64,000 nt of DNA from Aliiruegeria lutimaris. Its GTDB lineage: Bacteria > Pseudomonadota > Alphaproteobacteria > Rhodobacterales > Rhodobacteraceae. The position numbers were made by a program, and so were the translations under genes. The stretch lies in NCBI RefSeq assembly GCF_900099935.1, contig NZ_FNEK01000013.1, forward strand, positions 32,701 to 96,700, read 5' to 3'. How positions within the stretch are numbered: the stretch's first letter is position 1; each line of letters opens with the position of its first letter. Positions 25,552 to 34,726 of the stretch are shown one piece after another. Under the pieces are notes generated by a model. That model searched no databases, was not told the DNA's origin, and was given only the letters and a program-made list of their open reading frames with translations.

Positions 25552-27672
25552 TCATTGGGCCGGTGCGGTGGCGATGAAGAAATAGACCCATTCGCCCTTG
25601 AAGTCCGGTGCGTTCTGCCGGGCCTGTTCGACGCGTTCCGAAAGGAAGGCGATATAGGCCTCGGCCGGCTCCACCAACGGGCGCAGCCCATCGTAGAGCG
25701 GTGCCGAGGAGGCAAAGGCGACCACGATCTCCTGGCCAAAGGGCGGCGCGATGGTCAGGTTCAAGGCCGGCCTTCCGTCGCTATCGACGCCCGATAACAA
25801 GGCCGTCTTGGCTGGCGATTTCTCCAGCGGCACGATCTCGTTGGGTTGCAGGTGCAATACGCTGCCATCGGCGTCGAAATAGTCGATATACACGTAGGCG
25901 TCGTAATCGGGCGCGGTCAGGTCGAGCCGGAGCCGGTCGCCCTCCTGGAAGCGGAACTCGCGCACGAAGGCGTTGGGGCCGACAATGCGCGGGTTGGTGC
26001 GCTGGTCATCCGATTGCGGCAGGCCCAGGTTGGCGATGCCGGTGAGCGCGCCGCATTGCGGGCGCGGCAGGATCTGCAAAGCGTCAGTCACGGGGATATC
26101 GGTGCCGATATGTGACTGGAGCGCGGTCAGCAACGGTCCCCGCAAGGCGTCTTCCGGCACGTGGCCGCGCAGCTCCAGCCTGCCGGTCTCGGCGTCGAAT
26201 TCCGTTTGCAGCCGCGCGCAGGGAATGCCGGTGAGCAGCGCGGCCAGCCCGTCGCGCATGGGCGAGTCGCCGGAGCCCGTGGGGTCGGATGGCTGCATGA
26301 AAGCCTGGATCGCCGCGACCGAGACCGGATCGGCGACGCTGATATCGCCCACGGCCCAGGCCAGCGAGGCCGACATCCGGGTGGCGGTTTCCGCGGTGGG
26401 GGAATCGGGCAGCCGTGCCGCGTCGGGACGGCTTTGCTTGCCCGTTGGCACGTCCGGCGCGACGGGCGCGGAGTGCGGGCCTTGCGGTGTGGGCAGCGTC
26501 GACAGTGGGGGCGAATCTGGCAGGCTGGCCAGCAGCGCGGGTGCGGTTTCGATGCTGTCGGGATCCGCGCGGATCGCCTGCGCGCTGGCATCGATTGAAG
26601 CTGCCTGGGCAAGGCTGTCCATCGCGACGGGCGCGGGGCGCGCGCCTTGTGGTGGCGGCAGCGTTGACTGCGGGGGCGTTTCCGGAAGGCTGGCAAGCAC
26701 CATTGGCGCGGTTTCGATGTTGTCCGGATCCGGGCGGATCGCCTGGGCGCTGGCATCGATTGAAGCTGCTTGGGCAAGGCTGTCCATCGCGACCGGCGCG
26801 GGGCGTAGGCCTTGCGGTGTTGGCAGCGTGGAGAGCGCGGGCGTCTCCGGCAGGCTGGCAAGGATGATCGGCGCAGTTTCGATGTTGTCCGGATCCGGTC
26901 GGATCGCTTGGGCGCTGGCGCTGATGGGCGCTGCGGCGGCGAAGCTGGCCAGAACCACGGGCGCGGTGCCGATATCGGCCCGCGCCTGTGCGACGGGTTT
27001 CCTGTCGGGGCGCAGTGTTTGTGCCGCCGTGGCGTCTGCGGGTTCCGCCCGCATCGAACTCCCCGCGGCCAGTTGCGCGGGGAGGCGCGCGGTGTCGGGG
27101 CGATTCAGTCGCACGGGCGTCGCCTCGGCGTTGTCGCCGGCAAGCGACGTCGCTTCGGGACGCGCAGTGGGGGCTTGAGTGAGAGTCGGTTGTAACTCCG
27201 CCATGGCCGCGTCCGAACGGGCGGCGACCGCCTGCGCGGCTTGCGTCGGCCGCGCGCTTTCGGTCACCGGGGTCGTGTCCGGGGCAAACTGTGTGACGGC
27301 GGCACCGCTGGCCGGGCGCGACTCGAGCGCGTCCGGCGCGGGCAGATCGGCGGCAAGCGATAAGCCGACGGTTTCCGCCCCGGCGAGTGACGTTGACGGT
27401 GGCGCAACCGTCGCGGCGGAGGTGCGGCGCGGTGCGTCCTGTGCAAGCGGCGTCGCCGTGCCTTGCTGGCCAGTCAGGGGGCGGGCGTCGGCCTGTTGCG
27501 CATCGGGGCTGGAATGGCGGACGGTTTCTGCCGCGAGGCTCAGTTCGGTCGAAACCGGCTTCTGCTGTGGCACGGGCCTGGGTTGCATCAACACGGCCAG
27601 CACAGCCAACGCAGCGGCATGCAGCGCGACCGAGGCCACGCAAGCCAGCGCCCATTTGACCGGCCGCGCCAT
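25552..27672 (-). CDS. Repeat-rich membrane-anchored protein with C-terminal DUF4384-like domain, in the TonB position of an ExbBD operon
   Basis: A 706-residue protein. An N-terminal anchor (WALACVASVALHAAALAVL) is followed by a long Ala/Pro/Thr-rich region to about residue 420. This region includes three 55-residue tandem repeats (about 243-405). A region near 450-560 has paired Cys residues, including CARLQTEF and RPQCGALTGI. The C-terminus (about 572-706) resembles DUF4384: FQEGDRLRLDL, YDAYVYIDYFDADGSV, HLQPNEIVPL and PPFGQEIVVAFAS. The position after exbB-exbD-exbD is that of a tonB gene, but the C-terminus is not TonB-like. Its ATG overlaps the exbD stop by one base. The biochemical role is unknown. 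Confidence 0.75.
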   Translation of the reverse strand: MARPVKWALACVASVALHAAALAVLAVLMQPRPVPQQKPVSTELSLAAETVRHSSPDAQQADARPLTGQQGTATPLAQDAPRRTSAATVAPPSTSLAGAETVGLSLAADLPAPDALESRPASGAAVTQFAPDTTPVTESARPTQAAQAVAARSDAAMAELQPTLTQAPTARPEATSLAGDNAEATPVRLNRPDTARLPAQLAAGSSMRAEPADATAAQTLRPDRKPVAQARADIGTAPVVLASFAAAAPISASAQAIRPDPDNIETAPIILASLPETPALSTLPTPQGLRPAPVAMDSLAQAASIDASAQAIRPDPDNIETAPMVLASLPETPPQSTLPPPQGARPAPVAMDSLAQAASIDASAQAIRADPDSIETAPALLASLPDSPPLSTLPTPQGPHSAPVAPDVPTGKQSRPDAARLPDSPTAETATRMSASLAWAVGDISVADPVSVAAIQAFMQPSDPTGSGDSPMRDGLAALLTGIPCARLQTEFDAETGRLELRGHVPEDALRGPLLTALQSHIGTDIPVTDALQILPRPQCGALTGIANLGLPQSDDQRTNPRIVGPNAFVREFRFQEGDRLRLDLTAPDYDAYVYIDYFDADGSVLHLQPNEIVPLEKSPAKTALLSGVDSDGRPALNLTIAPPFGQEIVVAFASSAPLYDGLRPLVEPAEAYIAFLSERVEQARQNAPDFKGEWVYFFIATAPAQ
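26456..26945 (-). repeat. Three 165-bp tandem repeats inside the DUF4384-like gene
   Basis: The sequence GATGYTGTCSGGATCCG recurs at 26551, 26716 and 26881, exactly 165 bp apart, and the flanking bases are repeated with it. The frame is kept, giving 55-residue units containing ASAQAIRPDPDNIETAP, ASLPETP and PVAMDSLAQAASID. The two inner copies are nearly identical; the third has drifted. Such in-frame units can change in number by recombination. Confidence 0.85.
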
Positions 27673-28076
27673 CACGGCCCTTCCGGCGTCACGACGAGAA
27701 CGATGTCCTTTGCGCCGAGTCCTTCGATCTCCGCGACCAGCGGGAGATAGAGGCGCAGTTCCGCGCCGCGATGTGCGTTGATGCGGATCAGCCGGTCCGG
27801 CATCCGCGTCAGGACGGTTGCCAGCTCCGACAGAAGCGCGGTCTCGTCCATCTCCCGGCCATTCAGCGCCAGCGTGCCGTCTTGCGCGATCGCCACGGTC
27901 TCGCCGCCGCCAGGCATGGTTGCGCCGGTTTCCGAAATGGCCGGCATGACCCGGAACGGCGCCGTGGCATCCATTCGCCCGACCAGCATCGAGAAGACCA
28001 GCAGGAAGAACACGACATCGATCAGCGCGATAATCGGTTCGGGATGCTGGCGGCGTTTGCGGCGGGCAAGGTTCAT
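27672..28076 (-). CDS. exbD: ExbD/TolR family protein (second copy)
   Basis: A 134-residue ExbD-like protein. A basic N-terminus precedes the single membrane helix PIIALIDVVFFLLVFSML, whose Asp (residue 20) is the proton-carrying residue of the family. The C-terminal periplasmic part (LIRINAHRGAELRLYLPLVAEIEGLG) is the usual ExbD/TolR domain. It overlaps the upstream exbD by 4 bp and the downstream DUF4384-like gene by 1 bp. Confidence 0.88.
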   Translation of the reverse strand: MNLARRKRRQHPEPIIALIDVVFFLLVFSMLVGRMDATAPFRVMPAISETGATMPGGGETVAIAQDGTLALNGREMDETALLSELATVLTRMPDRLIRINAHRGAELRLYLPLVAEIEGLGAKDIVLVVTPEGP

Positions 28077-28495
28077 CGCACAGGCTCCAGCCGCACGAGC
28101 CGCATCCGGGTGACGCCCGCCGACGTGGTCGCGTCGAGCAGGGAGACAAGCTCCTGCGTGCGCGCATGTCCAGACGGCAGCAGGACGACGTTGAGATCGG
28201 GCATTGTCGCGAGCCGTTGCCGCAGCATCTCGACCAGTTCTCCGCGCGCCACCGGAGCCCCGTGCAGGCGCACCGTTCCGTCGGAATCGAGCCGCAGCAG
28301 CACCGTATCCGAGGTGCCGGCCTGCGCCGTGGCGGGGGCAAGCGGGCTGGCCGCTTCGCTTTGCGTGAAGGGGATCATGCGCAGGTTCAGATAGGTCGAG
28401 GTGACCATGAAGAAGACGAGCATGATCATCAGCACGTCGATCATCGGCACGAGCGGGATCGGGGCGTTGTCGGAGTTGGCCTGTCTCAGTTTCAT
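28073..28495 (-). CDS. exbD: ExbD/TolR family protein (first copy)
   Basis: A 140-residue ExbD-like protein with membrane helix PLVPMIDVLMIMLVFFMV; the Asp in MIDVL is conserved. The periplasmic half includes TVLLRLDSDGTVRLHG and LNVVLLPSGHARTQELVSLLD. Two consecutive exbD genes occur in several Ton-like systems, where the two proteins form one heterodimeric partner of ExbB. It starts 10 bp after the exbB gene. Confidence 0.88.
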   Translation of the reverse strand: MKLRQANSDNAPIPLVPMIDVLMIMLVFFMVTSTYLNLRMIPFTQSEAASPLAPATAQAGTSDTVLLRLDSDGTVRLHGAPVARGELVEMLRQRLATMPDLNVVLLPSGHARTQELVSLLDATTSAGVTRMRLVRLEPVR

Positions 28496-28505
28496 GGCGC
28501 CCCCC

Positions 28506-29144
28506 TTATGCCTCCTCGGCGGCTTCTCCGTCGGCGTCTTCCAGCGTCATCAGCCGGCCCACGGCCGTTTCCATGGCAACGCCGATGCGGTCGACCCGCG
28601 TGCCCAGCAGGCTGGCCGAAACGGCCGACGGAATGGCCACGACGAGGCCCGCAGCGGTGGTCAGCAGCGCCTGCCAGATACCGCCGGCGAGCAGCGAGGC
28701 ATTTGCCGCGCCCTCGGCCAGCGCCAGTTCCTGGAAGGAGGAGATCATGCCCAGCACCGTCCCCAGCAGCCCGAGCAGCGGGCTGACCATGCCGACCAGT
28801 TCCAGCGTGCGTATGTGGCGCGAGAGCCGGTCCAGCTCCTGGTTGCCGCGCCATTCAAGTTCCTCGGTCAGCGCGGTGCGGCGGCGTCCGGCGATGAGGC
28901 CGCTCATGGCCGCGCTCAGTATCCGGTCCAGGGGCGACTTCCCGGCCTCGACCGTTTTCAGCGCGGAGGCCCGCTCGCCCTTTCGCCACGCCTCATAGGC
29001 AGCATCGCGGCCCGATTGGCCACCAAGCGCGCCGCGCATGTCCAGCAGCTTGACGACGATCAGGGTCACCGAGATCAGCGACAGCACCGCCAGCACCCCG
29101 ATCACGGGGCCGCCGCGCGTGAGCGTCGATATCATCTGTTCCAT
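28506..29144 (-). CDS. exbB: MotA/TolQ/ExbB family proton channel
   Basis: A 212-residue protein with three membrane segments: residues 12-30, about 103-125, and about 148-172. LSRHIRTLELVGMVSPLLGLLGTVLGMISSFQ lies around the second helix, and GGIWQALLTTAAGLVVAIPSA around the third. The conserved Thr/Ser residues of ExbB are present. With the two ExbD proteins it would use the proton gradient to act on the DUF4384-like periplasmic partner. It begins 3 bp after the secreted-protein gene. Confidence 0.9.
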   Translation of the reverse strand: MEQMISTLTRGGPVIGVLAVLSLISVTLIVVKLLDMRGALGGQSGRDAAYEAWRKGERASALKTVEAGKSPLDRILSAAMSGLIAGRRRTALTEELEWRGNQELDRLSRHIRTLELVGMVSPLLGLLGTVLGMISSFQELALAEGAANASLLAGGIWQALLTTAAGLVVAIPSAVSASLLGTRVDRIGVAMETAVGRLMTLEDADGEAAEEA

Positions 29145-29147
29145 GGC

Positions 29148-29588
29148 TTACTTCACGAAGCCGGCCGACGCCTTCGACGACAGGTCCATGATCTCGAAGC
29201 AGTCCATCGGCTCGGCGTTCTGCGGCGTGCAGGCCGTCATCTCGTGCAGCAGGATCTCCGAGATGTTGTCGCAGGCGATGTCGGGGATCTCGAACAGCTT
29301 CAGCGTCGTGCGCGCAATCGGCAGCGGGGCCGCGTCGATGCTCAGAAGCTGGTCGATCACGCCTCTTTTATCCAGCACTGCCAGTGACATCTCGAAGGCT
29401 TCAAGCGTCATTCCGGCCTGGTTGCGGAACAGGAAGAAAGTGCGGCAACCGCCGCTCTCCGCCGGTTCGAACTTGTTCAGTTCCACTCCGAGACGGCCTT
29501 CCTGCGCCTGAACGGCAACAGGAGCGAGCGCTCCGAGTAGAAGGCAGGGAATTATCAAACGAATAGATTTGAGGAATTGCGATGTCAT
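29148..29588 (-). CDS. Secreted protein of unknown function, first gene of the ExbBD operon
   Basis: A 146-residue protein starting with a Sec signal peptide (LKSIRLIIPCLLLGALAPVAVQA, cleavage after AQA or QAQ). The mature part begins EGRLGVELNKFEPAE and contains four Cys (GGCRT, DIACD, MTACT, MDCFE), which may form two disulfides in the periplasm. The protein is short with no clear enzyme motif. I recognise it only as a small secreted protein coupled to ExbBD operons. The start at 29588 is preferred because the signal peptide begins there; a longer reading is possible. Confidence 0.75.
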   Translation of the reverse strand: MTSQFLKSIRLIIPCLLLGALAPVAVQAQEGRLGVELNKFEPAESGGCRTFFLFRNQAGMTLEAFEMSLAVLDKRGVIDQLLSIDAAPLPIARTTLKLFEIPDIACDNISEILLHEMTACTPQNAEPMDCFEIMDLSSKASAGFVK

Positions 29589-29702
29589 TTCCGGCCACCC
29601 TTTCTCCTGATCCAAGAAAGACGGAAACCGGGGCGTCAGGTCAAGCGTCAAATGGGGGCCGAGCAGGGGCCGAGCGGACGGCCCCGGTATGTGGCCCTTG
29701 CT

Positions 29703-31505
29703 TTACTGACTGTCGAGATAGGCGCGCCATCCGCCCAGTTCAGTGATCTCAGTCGCGCCATCGAGCCCAGCAGGTTCCACCAGGAAGCCCTTGACCATGG
29801 AGCCGTCGGCGAGCTCGATCGACCCGATGGAGAGCGGGGAGGGGATGGAAGCGAGGAATTCCCCGAAGGCGGCGGGCGGCAATGCCCAGATCTCGAGCGC
29901 GATGGCCTTGCCGCCGTCGGAGCGGATCAGGCCGGGGCGCGCGGGCGGGCCGCCGGCCAGCGCATGGAAGCGGTAGCGCGCCGACGTCGATCCGCTGCGC
30001 AGGTAGCGCCCGCCGCGCGATGTCAGTTCGTGGTTGAGCGGCAGGCCCGACATATGTGCGCCGACGACGGCGATTTCGATCTCGCCCGGTGCGGGACCGT
30101 CCGCCGGGAGGGCGGCTGCGGGCAGATCACGCCCAGTCGCCCCGAGGCTGGGGCCGGTGGCGCGGTGCAGCCGCTCGGCCACCGACGCGGCCAGCCCGTC
30201 GCGCACCGAGGCCGCCAGAAGCGTCACGCTGCCCGGCCGACCATCGCTGCGCGGGGCGGTCGGAACGGCGATGCCGCACAGGTCCATCAGGTTGACGAAA
30301 TTCGTGTAGGTGCCGAAGCGGGAATTGGGGCCGATCGGGTCAGCCTCAAGATCGGCCACCGAGTAGAATGTCGGGATGGTGGGCACGCAGAGCAGGTCCA
30401 CCTGTTCCAGAAGCGGCTCGGCCAGGCGTTTCAGCTCGGCGAGCCGGTAGATGCCGCGGAAAGCGTCTACCGCCGAGAGCCGCGCGCCGCCGCCGATGAT
30501 CTGCAGCGTCACCGGGTGGAGCGCGTCGGGATCGCTGGCGATGAGATCCTCGACCACGGTGAGCCGCTCGGCGACCCAGGCGCCCTCGTAGAGCATCTCG
30601 GCGACCTTGAAGAAGGGGGTGAAATCCAACTCGACGATGCACGCGCCATCGGCCTCGAGCGTGGACAGCGTGGCGGCGAAGCTCTCGGCCTGAACCGTGT
30701 CGCCGAAAAACTCCCGCGTCGCGGCATCGGGCACGCCGACGCGCAGCGCGGGCGGCGGGGCGGTGAGCGGCGGTGTGGCGATATCACGGGCGAACGCGTC
30801 GCCGCGGTCGAAGCGCGCGGCGGCGGTGAAGGCGCGCCAGGCGTCGGGCACGGTCAGCGCGAAGATCGAGATCGTGTCGAGCGTCCGGCAGGCGGGCACG
30901 ACGCCGGTATTGGAGAGCGCGCCGAGCGTGGGTTTCAGCCCGACGATATTGTTGAGCGCGGCGGGAACGCGGCCCGATCCGGCGGTGTCGGTGCCCAGCG
31001 AGAAAGAGACAATGCCGCGCGCCACGGCTACGCCGGAGCCGGCGGACGAACCGCCCGGCACGATCTCGGGGTCGATCGCGTTTTTCGGTGGCGGGAAGGG
31101 CGAGCGGACGCCGACAAGGCCGGTGGCGAACTGGTCGAGATTGGTCTTGCCGAGCGGGATCGCGCCCGCGGCTTTGAGCGCGGCGACGGCGAAAGCGTCC
31201 TTCTCCGGCTCATAGGCATAGGCCGGGCAGGCGGCGGTGGTGGGGGTGCCGGCGAGGTCGATATTGTCCTTGATCGCGAAGGGGATTCCCCAGAGCGGCA
31301 AGGCGTCGGGGTCGAAGGCGGGCAGGGCGGCAGCCTCGGCGGCGACATCCTCCTGCGCGCGAAGATGCAGGAAGATGCCGGGATCGGCCGCCGCCTCGAT
31401 GCGCCGATACGCCTCTGCGATCACCGCCTCGGGCGAAAGCCCGGCGGCATAGGCCGCCTGCAGGCTGGCAATGTCGAAGCTCAGCTCCGAAAGGGTCTCT
31501 GTCAC
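29703..31505 (-). CDS. atzF: Allophanate hydrolase
   Basis: A 600-residue amidase-signature hydrolase that splits allophanate into CO2 and ammonia. The catalytic Lys is in FAIKDNIDLAG near residue 79, and the Ser-cisSer-Lys loop includes VPGGSSAGSGVAVARG near 152 and GTDTAGSGRVPA. The C-terminal domain (about 440-600), with SGLPLNHELTSRGG, YRFHALAGGPP and GFLVEPAGLDGA, is specific to allophanate hydrolases. The start is GTG at 31505, overlapping the stop of the cupin gene in GTGA; GGAGAA lies 8 bp upstream. It is the last gene of an operon that also carries the biuret-hydrolase-like genes. Confidence 0.93.
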   Translation of the reverse strand: MTETLSELSFDIASLQAAYAAGLSPEAVIAEAYRRIEAAADPGIFLHLRAQEDVAAEAAALPAFDPDALPLWGIPFAIKDNIDLAGTPTTAACPAYAYEPEKDAFAVAALKAAGAIPLGKTNLDQFATGLVGVRSPFPPPKNAIDPEIVPGGSSAGSGVAVARGIVSFSLGTDTAGSGRVPAALNNIVGLKPTLGALSNTGVVPACRTLDTISIFALTVPDAWRAFTAAARFDRGDAFARDIATPPLTAPPPALRVGVPDAATREFFGDTVQAESFAATLSTLEADGACIVELDFTPFFKVAEMLYEGAWVAERLTVVEDLIASDPDALHPVTLQIIGGGARLSAVDAFRGIYRLAELKRLAEPLLEQVDLLCVPTIPTFYSVADLEADPIGPNSRFGTYTNFVNLMDLCGIAVPTAPRSDGRPGSVTLLAASVRDGLAASVAERLHRATGPSLGATGRDLPAAALPADGPAPGEIEIAVVGAHMSGLPLNHELTSRGGRYLRSGSTSARYRFHALAGGPPARPGLIRSDGGKAIALEIWALPPAAFGEFLASIPSPLSIGSIELADGSMVKGFLVEPAGLDGATEITELGGWRAYLDSQ

Positions 31506-31861
31506 GATTCTTTCTCCTCGATCATCTCGACCGGACGTTCCCATTGGATCAGGACGACACAGCCCTCCTCGGACCAGACCGCATGGCTGGTTCCGGCGGG
31601 ATTGATCATCAGCGAGCCGGTCGGGTAATGGCCCGCCTCGTCGGTTTGGGATCCCTCCAGCACCAGGATCGTCTCGAGCCCGGTATGCAGGTGGCGCGGC
31701 ACCGAGGCGCCGGGCGCGTAGCGCAGTAGCGCGAGCTTGGGGTAGCTTTCGATCAACTCGGCGATCTTGACACCTTCGCGGAAAGGACCGAAGGCGAGAT
31801 CGTGCCAACCGCCCTGGATCATACCGGCGACATAGCGAAGGGGTTTCAAGCGCTTATCCAT
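31502..31861 (-). CDS. Cupin domain protein
   Basis: A 119-residue single-domain cupin. The barrel motifs are [26 protein letters not shown] (near residue 46, with metal-ligand His and Glu) and [19 protein letters not shown]. It resembles ChrR-like cupins in size and motif. It overlaps the isochorismatase-like gene upstream by 8 bp and the allophanate hydrolase gene by 4 bp. Its role in the amide-nitrogen pathway is unknown; it may be an isomerase or a metal-dependent sensor. Confidence 0.8.
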   Translation of the reverse strand: MDKRLKPLRYVAGMIQGGWHDLAFGPFREGVKIAELIESYPKLALLRYAPGASVPRHLHTGLETILVLEGSQTDEAGHYPTGSLMINPAGTSHAVWSEEGCVVLIQWERPVEMIEEKES

Positions 31862-32522
31862 CGAGCGCCTCCACGATCTCCGCCACGGTTGCTGTCCAGC
31901 CAACGATGGCACCCTGCGCGCGGATCATTTCCAGCGCGGCGGCTTTGAATGTGGGGAAATAGCTTTCGGTCGCGTCCTCGGCGAGCAGGCAGTCGAAGCC
32001 GCGATCATTGGCCTCGCGCATCGTGGTCTGAACGCAGACCTCGGTGGTCACGCCGGCGAAGACGAGATTGTTGATGCCCTTCTCAGCCAGCAGGTCGCCA
32101 AGGCCCGTTGCGTAGAAAGCGCCCTTGCCCGGCTTGTCGATAACCGTCTCGCCGGGGGTGGGGGCTAGCTCGGGCACGATGGCCGCGCCGGGGGCGTCGG
32201 TGATCAGGATGCGTCCAATTGGCCCGTCGTCGCCGATCCGCAGGCTCGGCGCACCGCGGTCGCGCTTGGCGGGCGGGCAGTCGGAGAGGTCCGGGCGGTG
32301 GCATTCGCGGGTGTGGATCACGGCCATGCCAGCGGCGCGGGCGGCCTCCAGCAGCCGCTTCGCGGCGGGCAGGATGGCGCGCAGCGGCGTGACATCATTG
32401 CCGAGCGTGGCGCCGAAGCCGCCCTCCTCGACGAAATCGCGCTGGAAATCGATCATCACCAGCGCCGTACTGGCGGGATCGAACCGAAAAGGAAAGGGCT
32501 GTGCCTTGGCGATCTCGATCAT
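31854..32522 (-). CDS. Isochorismatase-like cysteine hydrolase (biuret-hydrolase-like paralogue)
   Basis: A 222-residue cysteine hydrolase. The catalytic triad pattern is visible: Asp in [11 protein letters not shown], Lys in [16 protein letters not shown], Cys in [35 protein letters not shown] is shared with the second family member at 34048. BiuH, ureidoacrylate and carbamoylsarcosine hydrolases belong to this group. In this operon biuret or ureidomalonate-type amides are likely substrates. It shares 4 bp with the ABC ATPase gene. Confidence 0.85.
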   Translation of the reverse strand: MIEIAKAQPFPFRFDPASTALVMIDFQRDFVEEGGFGATLGNDVTPLRAILPAAKRLLEAARAAGMAVIHTRECHRPDLSDCPPAKRDRGAPSLRIGDDGPIGRILITDAPGAAIVPELAPTPGETVIDKPGKGAFYATGLGDLLAEKGINNLVFAGVTTEVCVQTTMREANDRGFDCLLAEDATESYFPTFKAAALEMIRAQGAIVGWTATVAEIVEALDG

Positions 32523-34051
32523 GCGGAATAGCCTCCCATGTGATGGCCGATCTCGGCGATCTGTGCGTCGGCGATGGGCTTTTCGTAGGCGATGCGGCCT
32601 TCGGACATGACCAGCACCCGGTCGGCCAGTTCCATGATCTCGTCGAGATCCTCCGACATCAGCAGCACCGCCGCGCCGCCATTACGCGCCGCCATGATCC
32701 GTGCCCGGATCTCGGCCACGGCGGTGAAGTCGAGCCCGAAACAAGGGTTGGAGATCACCAACAAGTCCACCTCGCCGGTCAGTTCGCGCGCCAGCACCGC
32801 GCGCTGGACATTGCCACCCGAGAGCGAGGCCATCGGCGCGTCGAGCGAGGCGGCCCTGACCTTGAAACCGGCGACCAACTCGGCGGCACGGGTGCGCATC
32901 TCGCGTCCCGAGAGCCAGAAGCGACGGCCGGAGCCGTTAAGGTCGAAGCTGCGGAAATTGATGTTCTCGGTAACCGACATGCGCGGTGCGCAGGCATTGT
33001 GCAGCGGCTCCTCCGGCAGGTAGCGGACGCATTTCACCCGCGCTTCCTCGCGGCTTGCGCCATAGGGCGCGCCCTTGACCTCGATGCTGCCCGCGCCAAG
33101 TGGGCGCTGGCCGGTCAGCACTTCCATCAGTTCCATCTGGCCGTTGCCGGAGATACCGGCGACGCCGACGACCTCGCCCGCGCGCACCTCCAGCGCGTCG
33201 ATCACGATCTGCTTGAGACCGGAGCGGTCGGAGGCCCGCGCGCCCTTGAGGGAGAGAACCGCGTCGCCCGGCATGCCCGTGCGGGGGGCGGGGTCGGGCA
33301 GTTCCGCCTCGCCCATCATTATCCGGGCCATGTCGGCATGGGAGAGGTCGGAAACCAGCGCCGAGCCGACAAGCTTGCCCCACCGGAGAACGGAGACCGC
33401 ATCGGCATAGGCCGTCACCTCGCGGAACTTGTGGGTAATCATCATTACCGTAATCTCGCCAGCCTCGCAGAGCGCCTTGACGTGGCCCAACACCTCGTCG
33501 GCTTCGTCCGGCGTCAGCACCGAGGTGGGCTCGTCGAGGATCAGGAAGCGGCGACCGAGATAGAGCTGCTTGAGGATCTCCAGCTTCTGCTTCTCGCCCG
33601 CCGAGAGCGCGCGCACCGGCTGGTCGAGCGGCACCGAAAAGGGCATCCGCGCCATGAATTCGGCCAGCGCCGCGCGCTCGCGCCGCCAGTCGATCACCCG
33701 GGGCGCGTCGTCCCGGCTGACGACCAGGTTCTCTGCCGCTGTCAGCGAGGGGACCAGCGTGAAATGCTGGTAGACCATGCCGAGCCCGAGCGCATGGGCG
33801 GCACGCGGATCCGGCACCAGCGCCTCGCGCCGGTCGACCAGCATCTCGCCGGAGGTCGCGCGGTAGAAACCCATCATGCATTTGACCAGCGTGGACTTGC
33901 CGGCCCCGTTCTCGCCCAGAAGCGCGTGGAAGCTGCCCGGCGTGATGCGGATCGACACGTCGTCCAGCGCGGTGAAGGCGCCGAAACGCATGGTCATGTG
34001 CAGCGTCTCGACCTCGATGGCCTGCTCGAGGGGCTTCACCGGCAAGCTCAT
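32519..34051 (-). CDS. ABC transporter ATP-binding protein, two-domain (nucleoside/BMP type)
   Basis: A 510-residue duplicated ATPase, similar to those of the BMP-family and ribose importers. The first nucleotide domain has a good Walker [15 protein letters not shown], near residue 44, [18 protein letters not shown], and [14 protein letters not shown]. The second has a degenerate Walker A ([16 protein letters not shown], without the Lys) but an intact [15 protein letters not shown]. It overlaps the hydrolase genes on both sides by 4 bp. It energises the two permeases at 35748 and 36671 with the BMP-type binding protein at 37800. Confidence 0.92.
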   Translation of the reverse strand: MSLPVKPLEQAIEVETLHMTMRFGAFTALDDVSIRITPGSFHALLGENGAGKSTLVKCMMGFYRATSGEMLVDRREALVPDPRAAHALGLGMVYQHFTLVPSLTAAENLVVSRDDAPRVIDWRRERAALAEFMARMPFSVPLDQPVRALSAGEKQKLEILKQLYLGRRFLILDEPTSVLTPDEADEVLGHVKALCEAGEITVMMITHKFREVTAYADAVSVLRWGKLVGSALVSDLSHADMARIMMGEAELPDPAPRTGMPGDAVLSLKGARASDRSGLKQIVIDALEVRAGEVVGVAGISGNGQMELMEVLTGQRPLGAGSIEVKGAPYGASREEARVKCVRYLPEEPLHNACAPRMSVTENINFRSFDLNGSGRRFWLSGREMRTRAAELVAGFKVRAASLDAPMASLSGGNVQRAVLARELTGEVDLLVISNPCFGLDFTAVAEIRARIMAARNGGAAVLLMSEDLDEIMELADRVLVMSEGRIAYEKPIADAQIAEIGHHMGGYSA

Positions 34052-34725
34052 GCGAGGCCCGCGATCATCGTTGCGCTGTCGGAGACCGCGCCGAAGACGC
34101 CGCCCTGCATCTTGACCATCTTCAGGGCCGCGTTGTGGTTGCCGAGATCGGTCGCGCCGCAGCAATCCTCTAGCACAAGGCATTCGAAGCCGCGGTCATT
34201 GGCCTCGCGCATGGTGGTGGAAACGCAGACATCGGTGGTGATGCCACAGATCACGAGGTTCTCGATGCCGCGCGTGCGCAGGATCAGTTCCAGGTCGGTG
34301 GCACAGAAGCTGCCCTTGCCGGGCTTGTCGATGATGATCTCGCCGGGGTCGGGGAAAAGCTCCTCGATAATGTCCCAGCCGGGCTCGCCCCGCACGAGGA
34401 TCTTGCCGCAGGGGCCGGGATCGCCGATGCCCGCGCCGATCTGCTGGCTGCGCCAGCGCTTGTTCGCGGGAAGGTCCGACAGGTCGGGCCGGTGGCCCTC
34501 GCGGGTGTGGATGATGTGATAGCCCTTGGCGCGCATCACGGCGAGCACGGCCTTGATCGGCTCGATCGGCGCGCGGGTCATCTTCAGGTCATAGCCCATC
34601 TTGTCGACATAACCGCCCTTGCCGCAGAAATCGGTCTGCATGTCGATGACGATCAGCGCGGTGTTTTCGGGCCGCAGGTCGCCATTATAGGGCCAGGGAT
34701 AGGGATCGGAGGGAATCGTTGCCAT
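34048..34725 (-). CDS. biuH: Biuret amidohydrolase-like cysteine hydrolase
   Basis: A 225-residue isochorismatase-like hydrolase. The predicted triad is Asp28 ([10 protein letters not shown]), Lys134 ([11 protein letters not shown]) and Cys167 ([18 protein letters not shown]). The spacing between these residues equals that I recall for Rhizobium BiuH (36/142/175), all shifted by eight. BiuH turns biuret into allophanate, the substrate of the AtzF encoded downstream. The ATG at 34725 has AGGAGG 6-7 bp upstream and lies 1 bp after the formamidase stop. Confidence 0.88.
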   Translation of the reverse strand: MATIPSDPYPWPYNGDLRPENTALIVIDMQTDFCGKGGYVDKMGYDLKMTRAPIEPIKAVLAVMRAKGYHIIHTREGHRPDLSDLPANKRWRSQQIGAGIGDPGPCGKILVRGEPGWDIIEELFPDPGEIIIDKPGKGSFCATDLELILRTRGIENLVICGITTDVCVSTTMREANDRGFECLVLEDCCGATDLGNHNAALKMVKMQGGVFGAVSDSATMIAGLA

Positions 34726-34726
34726 G

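Noticed and set aside
26456..26945. The 165-bp repeats as a CRISPR array
   Set aside because: The repeats are contiguous without spacers, are in frame with a protein, and are much too long.
25552..28341. A 929-residue version of the DUF4384-like protein
   Set aside because: The extra N-terminus is Arg-rich and overlaps both exbD genes; the start at 27672 gives a clear membrane anchor and a TGATG overlap.
29577..31628. A 683-codon open frame opposite the allophanate hydrolase
   Set aside because: It is antisense to atzF, and its product is low-complexity Gly/Arg-rich sequence.
32501..34519. A 672-codon open frame on the plus strand opposite the ABC ATPase
   Set aside because: It is antisense to the well-supported ATPase and hydrolase genes, and its Arg/His-rich product has no family features.
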